Source: Nocardioides sp. zg-DK7169
GTDB lineage: Bacteria; Actinomycetota; Actinomycetes; Propionibacteriales; Nocardioidaceae
DNA: 64,000 bases
Reading direction: 5' to 3'
Assembly (NCBI RefSeq): GCF_013155365.1
Contig: NZ_JABJRA010000002.1
Location: 62,001 to 126,000, forward strand
Position numbers and translations under genes: made by a program. Positions 8,536 to 16,488 of the stretch are shown piece after piece. The notes below the pieces were generated by a model. It was given only the letters and a program-made list of their open reading frames with translations. It searched no databases and had not been told where the DNA came from. How positions within the stretch are numbered: position 1 is the first letter of the stretch; every line of letters starts with the position of its first letter.

Positions 8536-9053
8536 GCCTGGGCCTCCGCGCTCTCGCGGACCGCGGCGAGGATCCCGGCGTACGCGCCGCAGCGGCACAG
8601 GTTGCCGCTCATCCGCTCCCGGATCTCCTCGTCGCTGAGGGTCCGCGCCTCGACGTCCTCGCCGAGGTCGGGGGTCACGTGGCTCGGGCAGCCGCGCGCC
8701 GCCTCGTCGAGCGCGCCGACGGCCGAGCAGACCTGGCCGGGGGTGCAGTAGCCGCACTGGAGGCCGTCGTGGTCGAGGAAGGCCTGCTGCACCGGGTGCA
8801 GGGCGCCGTCCTCGCCGAGGCCCGCCGCCGTCACGATCTCGGCGCCGTCGTGGGCGACCGCGAGCGCGAGGCAGGTGAGGTGGCGCCGGCCGTCGAGCAG
8901 CACCGTGCAGGTGCCGCACTGGCCGTGGTCGCACCCCTTCTTGGGGGAGGTCACGTCGAGACGTTCGCGCAACGCGTCCAGCAGGGTCGTGCGGGTGTCC
9001 ACGGTGACGGTGCGCCGTCGTCCGTCGACTGTCAGCGTGAGCTCGGCATCCAT
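8532..9053 (-). CDS. [2Fe-2S] subunit of molybdenum hydroxylase (PaoA/YagT type)
   Basis: A 173-residue small subunit with a plant-type ferredoxin domain (GCDHGQCGTC plus a downstream Cys in HLTCLAL) and the helical second-cluster domain (CGYCTPGQV and CRCGAY). All eight cluster cysteines are visible. It passes electrons from the molybdenum site to the FAD subunit. ATG 9053 is preferred over an in-frame upstream ATG at 9086, because the family domain starts right after MDAELTLTVDG. There is no twin-arginine signal peptide, unlike E. coli PaoA, so this enzyme is probably cytoplasmic. Confidence 0.87.
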   Translation of the reverse strand: MDAELTLTVDGRRRTVTVDTRTTLLDALRERLDVTSPKKGCDHGQCGTCTVLLDGRRHLTCLALAVAHDGAEIVTAAGLGEDGALHPVQQAFLDHDGLQCGYCTPGQVCSAVGALDEAARGCPSHVTPDLGEDVEARTLSDEEIRERMSGNLCRCGAYAGILAAVRESAEAQA

Positions 9054-9127
9054 GGCGGCGCCGGTACCCGTCCGCCCGAGGGCCAACCCATCGCGGGCCG
9101 CCCAGTGAGGCCGGGGTCAGGCCGGGG

Positions 9128-9565
9128 TCAGGGCCGGCGCCACTCGATCGCCGGGCAGGTGTCCATCACCATCGGGACCCCGGCCTCGGTGGTGCGCTCG
9201 AAGGCGTCGAGGTCGATCACGCCGAGCTGGAACCACACGCCCCGGGCACCCACCTTGACCGCCTCGTCGGCGAACTGGCCGGCGGCCTCGGAGCGGCGGA
9301 ACACGTCGACCACGTCGATCGGGAACGGGACGTCGACCAGGGAGGCGTACCCCTGCTCGCCCAGGACGGTCGGCGCACTGGGGTGGATGGGCACGATGCG
9401 CTTGCCGCGGGCCTGCAGCTGCGCCGCGATCTGGTACGCCGTGCGCGTGGTGTCGCCGGACAGGCCGACCACGGCCCAGGTGGTGCAGTCCTCGAGCAGG
9501 AAGCGGAGCGTCTCGCGGTCCTGCCAGGCCGGGGCGCCGGGCGGCTGGGGGCTCGTGGAGGTCAT
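9128..9565 (-). CDS. CoA-binding protein (YccU type)
   Basis: A 145-residue Rossmann-fold CoA_binding protein. The core reads TWAVVGLSGDTTRTAY, then RIVPIHPSAPTVLGE, VDVFRRSEAA and GVWFQLGVID, the usual order of the YccU family. Members bind CoA in vitro; the physiological role is not established. ATG 9565 is chosen because the residues before it are not conserved in the family and a TATCGT box ends exactly 7 bases upstream. It is transcribed divergently from eno. Confidence 0.8.
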   Translation of the reverse strand: MTSTSPQPPGAPAWQDRETLRFLLEDCTTWAVVGLSGDTTRTAYQIAAQLQARGKRIVPIHPSAPTVLGEQGYASLVDVPFPIDVVDVFRRSEAAGQFADEAVKVGARGVWFQLGVIDLDAFERTTEAGVPMVMDTCPAIEWRRP

Positions 9566-9572
9566 GGGCGTC

Positions 9573-9578
9573 ACGATA
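9573..9578 (-). promoter_or_regulatory. -10 box, leaderless promoter of the CoA-binding gene
   Basis: TATCGT on the minus strand ends 7 bases before ATG 9565. Confidence 0.55.
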
Positions 9579-9579
9579 G

Positions 9580-11025
<1,446 letters not shown>

Positions 11026-11053
11026 GCCCACCCGACCGACAGGAAAGCCACCC

Positions 11054-11671
11054 GTGGCCGACGATCGCCGACGCACCCGCAGGGGAGCCGCCACCGGCAG
11101 CTCCCGCGGGCGCACCGGACCCGGACGCACCGCGTCCGGGTCCGGGCGTGCCCGGACGCCGGGGCAGCCGGACCGGTCGGCGGCGGGTGGCTCCTCCGGC
11201 CCGCGCTCGCGGCTGACCGGGCGCACCGCGGTGCTGGTCCTGGTGCTCGCGGTGCTCGCGACCTCCTTCGCCTCCTCGCTGCGCGCCTACCTCGACCAGC
11301 GGACTCACCTGCAGGACCTCCAGGCCAAGATCGACGAGCGCCAGGCCGCCATCGACGACCTCGAGCGCGAGAAGCGGCGCTGGGAGGACCCGGCGTACGT
11401 CGAGCGGGAGGCGCGCGAGCGGCTGGGATACGTGAAGCCCGGCGAGATCCCCTACATCGTGCTCGACGAGCACGGCGACCCGGTGGAGCCCCAGTCGACC
11501 CTGGGCGACCCCGACCGCAGCGCCCCCACGACGCCGGAGGCCTGGTGGACCGGCGCCTGGGGCTCGGTCGAGGCCGCCGGCCACCCCCCGCGCAACGGCA
11601 CCCCGCCGTCCGCGGAGATCGACGGCTCGCACGACGGCGAGCAGCCCCAGAAGGAGAACCCCCAGCAGTGA
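11054..11671 (+). CDS. Septum formation initiator family protein (FtsB/DivIC-like)
   Basis: A 205-residue bitopic membrane protein. The first 50 or so residues are basic, Arg/Gly/Ser-rich and probably disordered in the cytoplasm. One membrane helix (about 58-77) is followed by an extracytoplasmic coiled coil (about 80-120; HLQDLQAKIDERQAAIDDLEREK split across heptads) and then WEDPAYVEREARERLGYVKPGE, the hallmark of FtsB/DivIC proteins, which link early and late divisome parts. The C-terminal 70 residues are acidic and low-complexity. In M. tuberculosis the counterpart next to eno is Rv1024. Its stop overlaps the next start (GTGA). Confidence 0.85.
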   Translation: MADDRRRTRRGAATGSSRGRTGPGRTASGSGRARTPGQPDRSAAGGSSGPRSRLTGRTAVLVLVLAVLATSFASSLRAYLDQRTHLQDLQAKIDERQAAIDDLEREKRRWEDPAYVEREARERLGYVKPGEIPYIVLDEHGDPVEPQSTLGDPDRSAPTTPEAWWTGAWGSVEAAGHPPRNGTPPSAEIDGSHDGEQPQKENPQQ

Positions 11672-12207
11672 TCGACCCCGCAGATCGCGACGCCATCGCC
11701 GAGCAGCTCGGCCGGGAGCCGCGCGGGATCCACGCGATCGGTCACCGGTGCCCGTGCGGCAACCCCGACGTGGTGACCACCGAGCCGCGGCTGCCCAACG
11801 GCACGCCGTTCCCGACCACCTTCTACCTCACCTGCCCGCGGGCGGCCTCGCGGATCGGCACCCTCGAGGGCTCCGGGGTGATGAAGGAGATGCAGGACCG
11901 CCTCGCGAGCGACCCCGAGCTGGCGGCGGCGTACCGCGCGGCGCACGAGCGCTACCTGGAGTTCCGCGCCACCTTGGGCACCGTGCCCGAGATCGAGGGC
12001 ATCTCCGCCGGCGGGATGCCCGACCGCGTCAAGTGCCTGCACGTGCTCGCCGGGCAGTCGCTCGCGATGGGGCGCGGGGTGAACCCGCTCGGTGACGAGG
12101 TGCTCGACCGCCTCGGCGAGTGGTGGGCCGCCGGCCCGTGCGTCGGCGGCGGCTGCGCCACCGGGGCCAGCACCGACGCCGGCACCGATGCCGCCGCTGA
12201 TGACTGA
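11668..12207 (+). CDS. DUF501 domain-containing protein
   Basis: A 179-residue protein of the DUF501 family, equivalent in position to Rv1025. It begins by GTG overlapping the ftsB-like stop. Conserved pieces visible are HRCPCGNPDVVTTEPRLPNG, PFPTTFYLTCPRA, the GVMKEMQ segment, and a C-terminal cysteine cluster (DRVKCLHVLAGQ and PCVGGGC). The cysteines suggest metal binding, but no function is known. Its 3' end overlaps ppx by eight bases, so ftsB-like, DUF501 and ppx are one transcript. Confidence 0.85.
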   Translation: MIDPADRDAIAEQLGREPRGIHAIGHRCPCGNPDVVTTEPRLPNGTPFPTTFYLTCPRAASRIGTLEGSGVMKEMQDRLASDPELAAAYRAAHERYLEFRATLGTVPEIEGISAGGMPDRVKCLHVLAGQSLAMGRGVNPLGDEVLDRLGEWWAAGPCVGGGCATGASTDAGTDAAADD

Positions 12208-13126
12208 GCGCCTCCACGGCCGTCCGACCGCGGCGGTCGACTGCGGCACCAACACCATCAAGCTGCTGATCAGCGACGCGACCGGTCCGCTGGTCCGCGA
12301 GGTGCGGATGGTGCGCCTGGGCCAGGGCGTCGACGCCACCGGCCGGCTCTCCGACGAGGCTCTCGAGCGCGCCTGGGCGGCGCTCGACGAGTACGCCGCG
12401 CTGGTCGCCGCCCACGGCGTGCCGGTCGAGAACATCCGCTTCTGCGCCACCTCCGCGACCCGGGACTCCGCCAACGCCGACGTGTTCGCGGCCGGGGTGC
12501 GGGACCGGCTCGGGGTGGACCCGGAGGTCCTCACCGGTCCCGAGGAGGCCGCGCTGTCCTTCGCCGGGGCGGTCGGGGGACTGGCCACGCCGCCGGTCCC
12601 GCCGGTGCTGGTCGTCGACATCGGCGGCGGGTCGACCGAACTGATCCTCGGTGAGGAGCGCCCGCGCTACGGGCACTCGATGGACATCGGCTCGGTGCGC
12701 CAGCACGAGCGGCACCTGCGCTCGGACCCGCCCACGAGCGCGGAGATCACCGCATGCGTCGCCGACATCGAGGCGCACCTCGACGAGTGCCCGGTGCCGA
12801 CGGGGGAGGCCGCCACCGTGGTCGGCGTCGCCGGGACCGTCATCACCATCGCCGCGGGCGTGCTCGGGCTGGAGCGCTACGACCGCGACGCGATCGACCA
12901 GGCGCGGCTCCCGGTCGCGGAGGTCCACGCGATGGTCGACCGGCTGGTGGCGATGAGCGTCGCCGAGCGGCTCGCGCTGCCGTGGATGCACCCGGGCCGT
13001 GCGGACGTCATCGACGCCGGCGCGCTGGTGCTCTCCTGCGTGCTGCGGCGCACCTCGGTGACCGAGCTCGTGGTCTCCGAGGCCGACATCCTCGACGGCA
13101 TCGCGCGGTCGATCCTGCTTCGCTGA
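12200..13126 (+). CDS. ppx: Ppx/GppA family exopolyphosphatase
   Basis: A 308-residue sugar-kinase/Hsp70-fold phosphatase of the short actinobacterial Ppx type (compare Rv1026). The first phosphate loop AVDCGTNTIKLLI (about 12-24), the catalytic-glutamate region FCATSATRDS to GPEEAALSFAGA (near 105-120) and the second loop VDIGGGSTELIL (near 138) are intact. It would cleave terminal phosphate from polyphosphate or act on (p)ppGpp. The start is ATG 12200; an in-frame ATG four codons upstream at 12188 is also possible. Confidence 0.88.
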   Translation: MTERLHGRPTAAVDCGTNTIKLLISDATGPLVREVRMVRLGQGVDATGRLSDEALERAWAALDEYAALVAAHGVPVENIRFCATSATRDSANADVFAAGVRDRLGVDPEVLTGPEEAALSFAGAVGGLATPPVPPVLVVDIGGGSTELILGEERPRYGHSMDIGSVRQHERHLRSDPPTSAEITACVADIEAHLDECPVPTGEAATVVGVAGTVITIAAGVLGLERYDRDAIDQARLPVAEVHAMVDRLVAMSVAERLALPWMHPGRADVIDAGALVLSCVLRRTSVTELVVSEADILDGIARSILLR

Positions 13127-13149
13127 GCCCCGCGCGACACCTGGCGAGA

Positions 13150-13174
13150 GTTTGCGCCGGGGGCACGACGGGCA
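13150..13174 (+). promoter_or_regulatory. Candidate stress-sigma (SigB/SigF-like) promoter
   Basis: GTTT at 13150-13153 and GGGCA at 13170-13174 are 16 bases apart, close to the actinobacterial stress-sigma pattern GTTT-N15-17-GGGTA. It lies 10 bases before the holin-X gene. One base deviates from GGGTA. Confidence 0.4.
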
Positions 13175-13184
13175 CCGGTCGGCC

Positions 13185-13589
13185 ATGACCGACCACACCC
13201 CGAGCAGTTCCGAGGAGCCTCTGGGTGCCCTGGTGCACCGGCTGACAGAGCAGGTTCCGCAACTCATCCGCAGCGAGCTGCGCCTCGCGCAGGCCGAGCT
13301 GACCGAGAAGGGCAAGCGGGCGGGGCTCGGCCTGGGAGCCTTCGGTGCGGCCGGTCTGATCGCGCTGTACGGGCTGGGCGCCCTGATCGCCGGCCTGATC
13401 CTCCTCCTGGCCCTGGTGCTCCCGGCCTGGGCGTCGGCGCTCATCGTCGCCGGCGTGCTCTTCGTGATCGCCGCGGTCGCGGCGGTCGTCGGGCGGCGTG
13501 AGGTCAAGCAGGCGACCCCCGCGGCCCCGGAGCGCGCCGTCGCCGGCGTCAAGCAGGACGTCGCCACGCTCAAGGGAGGCCACTCATGA
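13185..13589 (+). CDS. Phage-holin-like membrane protein (Actinobacteriota holin-X family)
   Basis: A 134-residue protein with a cytosolic amphipathic start (ALVHRLTEQVPQLIRSELRLAQAELTEKGKRAG) and two adjacent membrane helices (about 50-72 and 78-102). Despite the family name there is no phage context. Such genes sit in chromosomal modules with DUF3618 and YtxH proteins and are often stress-induced. The 3' end overlaps the DUF3618 gene by four bases. A second module with the same logic is found at 54.9-56.9 kb in this window. Confidence 0.8.
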   Translation: MTDHTPSSSEEPLGALVHRLTEQVPQLIRSELRLAQAELTEKGKRAGLGLGAFGAAGLIALYGLGALIAGLILLLALVLPAWASALIVAGVLFVIAAVAAVVGRREVKQATPAAPERAVAGVKQDVATLKGGHS

Positions 13590-13903
13590 GCGGCGACCGC
13601 CCCGTCCCCACCGGCCCGGACAGCCCCGGCGGCTCGGGCGCCACCGCGGCCGGCAGCTCCTCGAAGGACGCGCCGGCCTCGCCGGAGACCCCGGACGCGC
13701 TGGCCGCCGACGTCGCGCGCCAGCGCGAGGAGCTCGCCGTCACCGTCGAGGAGCTCCAGGCCCGCCTCGACGTCAAGACCCGGATGACGGGCGCGATGAC
13801 CACCGCCGACGGGTCGCTGCGCCCCGAGCTCGTGGGCGCGCTCGTGGCCGGCGTGGTCGCGGTGGCCGGCCTGCTCGTGCTGCGCTGGCGCCGGTCGCGC
13901 TGA
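13586..13903 (+). CDS. DUF3618 domain-containing protein
   Basis: A 105-residue protein. The first 40 residues are Pro/Ser/Gly-rich; the DUF3618 motif follows (LAADVARQREELAVTVEELQARLDVKTR in two adjoining pieces), then a linker and one C-terminal membrane helix (about 82-100) ending in WRRRSR-type basic residues. It appears to be a tail-anchored membrane protein of unknown function. Its ATG overlaps the stop of the holin-X gene, indicating coupled translation. Confidence 0.78.
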   Translation: MSGDRPVPTGPDSPGGSGATAAGSSSKDAPASPETPDALAADVARQREELAVTVEELQARLDVKTRMTGAMTTADGSLRPELVGALVAGVVAVAGLLVLRWRRSR

Positions 13904-13971
13904 CCCGTCGTCCCGGCCGGGACGACCCCCGACTGTCCGTTCCATGTCGACACACTCGAAGGAGATCCTTG

Positions 13972-14304
13972 ATGCTGAAGAAGCTTTCCCTGCTGGTGGC
14001 AGGCGGCGCCGGTTACGTCCTCGGCGCCCGTGCGGGCCGTGAGCGCTACGAGCAGATCATGGCCCAGGCGCGGAAGGTGAGCGGGAACCCGCGGGTGCAG
14101 CAGGCCGCGCACCAGGCCCAGGACGTCGTCACGACCCAGGCGGCCGCTGCCGCCGATGTCGCGAAGGAGAAGGCCGAGGGGGCGGCGCACGCCGCGGCCG
14201 ACAAGGTCCGCGGCCAGAGCAGCCCGAGCAGCCAGGCCAGCCCGAGCAGCGCGAACAGCCAGACCCCCACCCCGGGTCAGCCCTCGGTGCCGCCCGCGCC
14301 GTGA
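13972..14304 (+). CDS. YtxH-like small membrane protein
   Basis: A 110-residue protein with a short N-terminal hydrophobic segment (LSLLVAGGAGYVLGARAG), the GYVLGARAGRERYEQI motif of YtxH-type proteins, then a long Ala-rich helical part with many Lys/Glu residues and a Ser/Pro tail. The sequence resembles late-embryogenesis/stress-protectant repeats in composition. An AAGGAGA ribosome binding site precedes the ATG. It follows the holin-X/DUF3618 pair after 68 bases and probably belongs to the same stress module. Confidence 0.7.
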   Translation: MLKKLSLLVAGGAGYVLGARAGRERYEQIMAQARKVSGNPRVQQAAHQAQDVVTTQAAAAADVAKEKAEGAAHAAADKVRGQSSPSSQASPSSANSQTPTPGQPSVPPAP

Positions 14305-14341
14305 GCAGGGTGCGGACGGCGCCGGCCACGGGCGGTCGCCG

Positions 14342-15229
14342 GTGACCGAGGTGCTCCCGCACCCGGCCACCGGGCAGCCGTTCGCCTCCCCGGTCCCTCC
14401 CGGGACCGGCTGGCCCGGTGACCCCGCCACCGCCGAGACCCCGGCCGCGACCTCCGCGGCCGGGGTTCGTCGTCTTGCCACCGAGCTGCTCGACGGGGAG
14501 GCCGCGTCCACCGAGGCCGCCCTCGGCGAGCTCGACGCCCGGGTCAGCGTCTGCCGTGCCTGCCCGCGGCTGGTGCGGTGGCGCGAGGACGTCGCGGAGC
14601 ACAAGCGCGCGTCGTACGCCGCGGAGCCGTACTGGGGGCGCCCGATCCCCGGCTGGGGTCCGGCGGACGCACGGATCATGATCGTCGGGCTGGCTCCGGC
14701 CGCCCAGGGCGGCAACCGGACCGGGCGGATCTTCACCGGCGACCGCTCGGGGGACTGGCTGTTCGCGAGCCTGCACCGGGTCGGCCTCGCGGCGCAGGCC
14801 ACCAGCGTCGATGCCGCCGACGGCCAGGCGCTGCGCGACACCCGGATGGTGGCCACCGTGCGCTGTGCGCCCCCGCAGAACCGGCCGACCCCGCAGGAGC
14901 GGGCCACCTGCTCCTCGTGGCTCGACGCCGAGCTCGACCTCCTCGCCGGCACCGTGCGGGTCGCGGTGACCCTCGGGGCCGTCGGGTGGGCAGCGACGCT
15001 GAGCGCGTTCGGCGGCGCGGGGTGGGAGGTCCCGCGGCCACGGCCGCGCTTCGGGCACGGCGCCGAGGTGCTCTTGCCCGGCAGCGCCGAGCGGGGGCGC
15101 CACGACGTCCTGCTGCTCGGCAGCTACCACCCCAGCCAGCACAACACCTTCACCGGCAGGTTGACCGGGGCGATGCTCGACGAGGTGCTCGGCAGGGCGA
15201 AGCAGGAGGCTGCGACAATGCCGCGGTGA
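14342..15229 (+). CDS. udgB: Family 5 uracil-DNA glycosylase (UDGb)
   Basis: A 295-residue base-excision-repair enzyme that removes uracil and some other damaged bases. The family-5 motifs are intact: GLAPAAQGGNRTGRIFTGD near 116-134 and YHPSQHNTFTGRLT near 261-274. The cysteine pair VCRACPRLV and further cysteines fit the Fe-S cluster of this family, and the PEPYWG-like EPYWGRPIPGWG precedes the active site. M. tuberculosis Rv1259 is the studied homologue. GTG 14342 is the first in-frame start after the preceding gene; about 60 N-terminal residues are low-complexity, so a later start is possible. Confidence 0.88.
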   Translation: MTEVLPHPATGQPFASPVPPGTGWPGDPATAETPAATSAAGVRRLATELLDGEAASTEAALGELDARVSVCRACPRLVRWREDVAEHKRASYAAEPYWGRPIPGWGPADARIMIVGLAPAAQGGNRTGRIFTGDRSGDWLFASLHRVGLAAQATSVDAADGQALRDTRMVATVRCAPPQNRPTPQERATCSSWLDAELDLLAGTVRVAVTLGAVGWAATLSAFGGAGWEVPRPRPRFGHGAEVLLPGSAERGRHDVLLLGSYHPSQHNTFTGRLTGAMLDEVLGRAKQEAATMPR

Positions 15230-15753
15230 GCACTCCCACCCTGTACGCCGTCACCGTCCTGGGCCACGACCGCCCCGGCATCATCGCGGAGACCACCGGC
15301 CAGCTGGCCGGCCTGGGCCTCAACCTCGAGGACTCCACGATGACCCTGCTGCGCGGGCACTTCGCGATGATGCTGGTCTGCTCCGGCGGCGTCGAGGGCG
15401 CCGCGATCGAGTCGGCCCTCGCCCCGCTCACGACCGACGGCACGCTCACGGTGACCGTGCGCGAGGTCCCCGAGGAGACCGCCCCCGCGGCGGCGGGCAC
15501 GTCGTGGGTGCTCACCGTGCACGGCGGCGACCGCCCCGGCATCGTCTCGGGCGTCGTCTCCGAGGTCGCCGCGCTGGGCGGCAACATCACCGACCTCAGC
15601 ACGCGCCTGTCCGGCAGCCTCTACCTGCTCGTGGCGGAGTTCGACGTGCCGGCCGGCACCGACCTCGACGCCCTCGAGACCGCGATCCGTACGGCGGCGA
15701 CCGCCCTCGGCGTCGGGGCCACCCTGCGTCCCGCGGAGGCCGACGAGCTGTGA
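15226..15753 (+). CDS. Tandem ACT-domain protein (GcvR-like)
   Basis: A 175-residue protein made of two ACT domains (about 4-80 and 92-170), each starting with the ligand-loop pattern GHDRPGIIAETTGQLAGLGLN or GGDRPGIVSGVVSEVAALGGN. Proteins of this build bind amino acids and act as regulators, as GcvR does for glycine cleavage in enterics; the actinobacterial role is not known. The GTG start overlaps the udgB stop, and the 3' end overlaps the deformylase start, so udgB, this gene and def are one operon. Confidence 0.78.
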   Translation: MSTPTLYAVTVLGHDRPGIIAETTGQLAGLGLNLEDSTMTLLRGHFAMMLVCSGGVEGAAIESALAPLTTDGTLTVTVREVPEETAPAAAGTSWVLTVHGGDRPGIVSGVVSEVAALGGNITDLSTRLSGSLYLLVAEFDVPAGTDLDALETAIRTAATALGVGATLRPAEADEL

Positions 15754-16328
15754 GCGGCACCCCCACCCCGGCCGCGCCGAGCGAGCGGCTGGCGGCCTGG
15801 ACCGAGGACGAGCTGGGTGTCGAGGGACGGGTCCTGGAGGTCGTGCGCGTGCCCGACCCGGTGCTGTCCACCCCCGGAGCCGAGGTCGACCCGACCGCGC
15901 CCGAGACCGTGCAGCTCGCCGCGGACCTGGTCGCGACGATGCGGGTCAGCCCCGGCTGCGTCGGCCTCGCCGCCCAGCAGGTCGGCGTGGCGGCCCGGGT
16001 CTTCTGCGTCGACGTCTCCGCGCACCCCAAGACCCGTGAGCACCACGGCACCTTCGTGCTGTGCAACGCCGAGGTCGTGGAGTCCAGCCGCAACGAGAAG
16101 GCCCGCGAGGGCTGCATGAGCGTCCCGGACTTCACCGGCGACGTGAAGCGCGCCTCGCGGCTGGTCGTGCGCGGCCAGCTGCCCGGCACCGGCGAGGAGG
16201 TCACGTTCTCGGCGAACGCCTTCGAGGCGCGCTGCCTGCAGCACGAGCTCGACCACTGCGCCGGGTTCGTGTTCCTCGATCGGGTCGCCGGCGCCCACGC
16301 CATCCACCCCCGCAAGACCTACCTGTAG
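15750..16328 (+). CDS. def: Peptide deformylase
   Basis: A 192-residue deformylase that removes the formyl group from nascent N-termini. The metal ligands are in EGCMSVPDF (Cys, near 119-127) and QHELDHCAGFVFLDRV (HExxH, near 163-178). Motif I reads CVGLAAQQ near 69, so the usual first glycine of GxGLAAxQ is a cysteine; the following GLAA and Gln are kept, so activity is still likely. The N-terminus carries an extra 30 residues compared with the E. coli enzyme, typical of some actinobacterial Def proteins. GTG overlaps the previous stop. Confidence 0.88.
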   Translation: MSGTPTPAAPSERLAAWTEDELGVEGRVLEVVRVPDPVLSTPGAEVDPTAPETVQLAADLVATMRVSPGCVGLAAQQVGVAARVFCVDVSAHPKTREHHGTFVLCNAEVVESSRNEKAREGCMSVPDFTGDVKRASRLVVRGQLPGTGEEVTFSANAFEARCLQHELDHCAGFVFLDRVAGAHAIHPRKTYL

Positions 16329-16367
16329 TCCCGGAGGAGCGGTCGCCACCGGGCGGCCGCCCGCCTC

Positions 16368-16444
16368 GCCCCCGTATCCCAATCGGCAGAGGAAGCCGCC
16401 TTAAAAGCGGCGCAGTGTGGGTTCGAGTCCCACCGGGGGCACCA
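16368..16444 (+). tRNA. tRNA with anticodon UAA and a short (class I) variable loop
   Basis: A complete cloverleaf can be drawn by hand. The 7-bp acceptor stem is GCCCCCG/CGGGGGC; the weak D stem is TCC/GGA with G18G19 in the loop. The anticodon stem is GCCGC/GCGGC around loop CTTAAAA (anticodon TAA at 16402-16404). The variable loop is only five bases (GCAGT). The T arm is GTGGG-TTCGAGT-CCCAC, and CCA is encoded. UAA reads the leucine codon UUA, but bacterial leucine tRNAs have a long class II variable arm, which is missing. It may be a divergent leucine tRNA, a tRNA of other identity, or a non-canonical species. It lies 39 bases after def. Confidence 0.8.
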
Positions 16445-16451
16445 GGTTCCG

Positions 16452-16488
16452 CGGCGGGACAGCCGTTCCGACAGCCATCGGCCCGCCG
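16452..16488. terminator. Weak hairpin between the tRNA and the convergent acyltransferase gene
   Basis: CGGCGGG (16452-16458) can pair with CCCGCCG (16482-16488) across a 23-base loop, ending at the acyltransferase stop codon. There is no T tract, as is usual in this genome. Confidence 0.3.

Noticed and set aside
13185..13589. Phage remnant, because of the holin-like protein
   Set aside because: The family name is misleading; no lysis, capsid or integrase genes are near, and the same protein type recurs at 55.6 kb in another chromosomal module.
16368..16444. tRNA read as an ochre (UAA stop) suppressor
   Set aside because: Anticodon UAA pairs with UUA. A UAA suppressor would need anticodon UUA.
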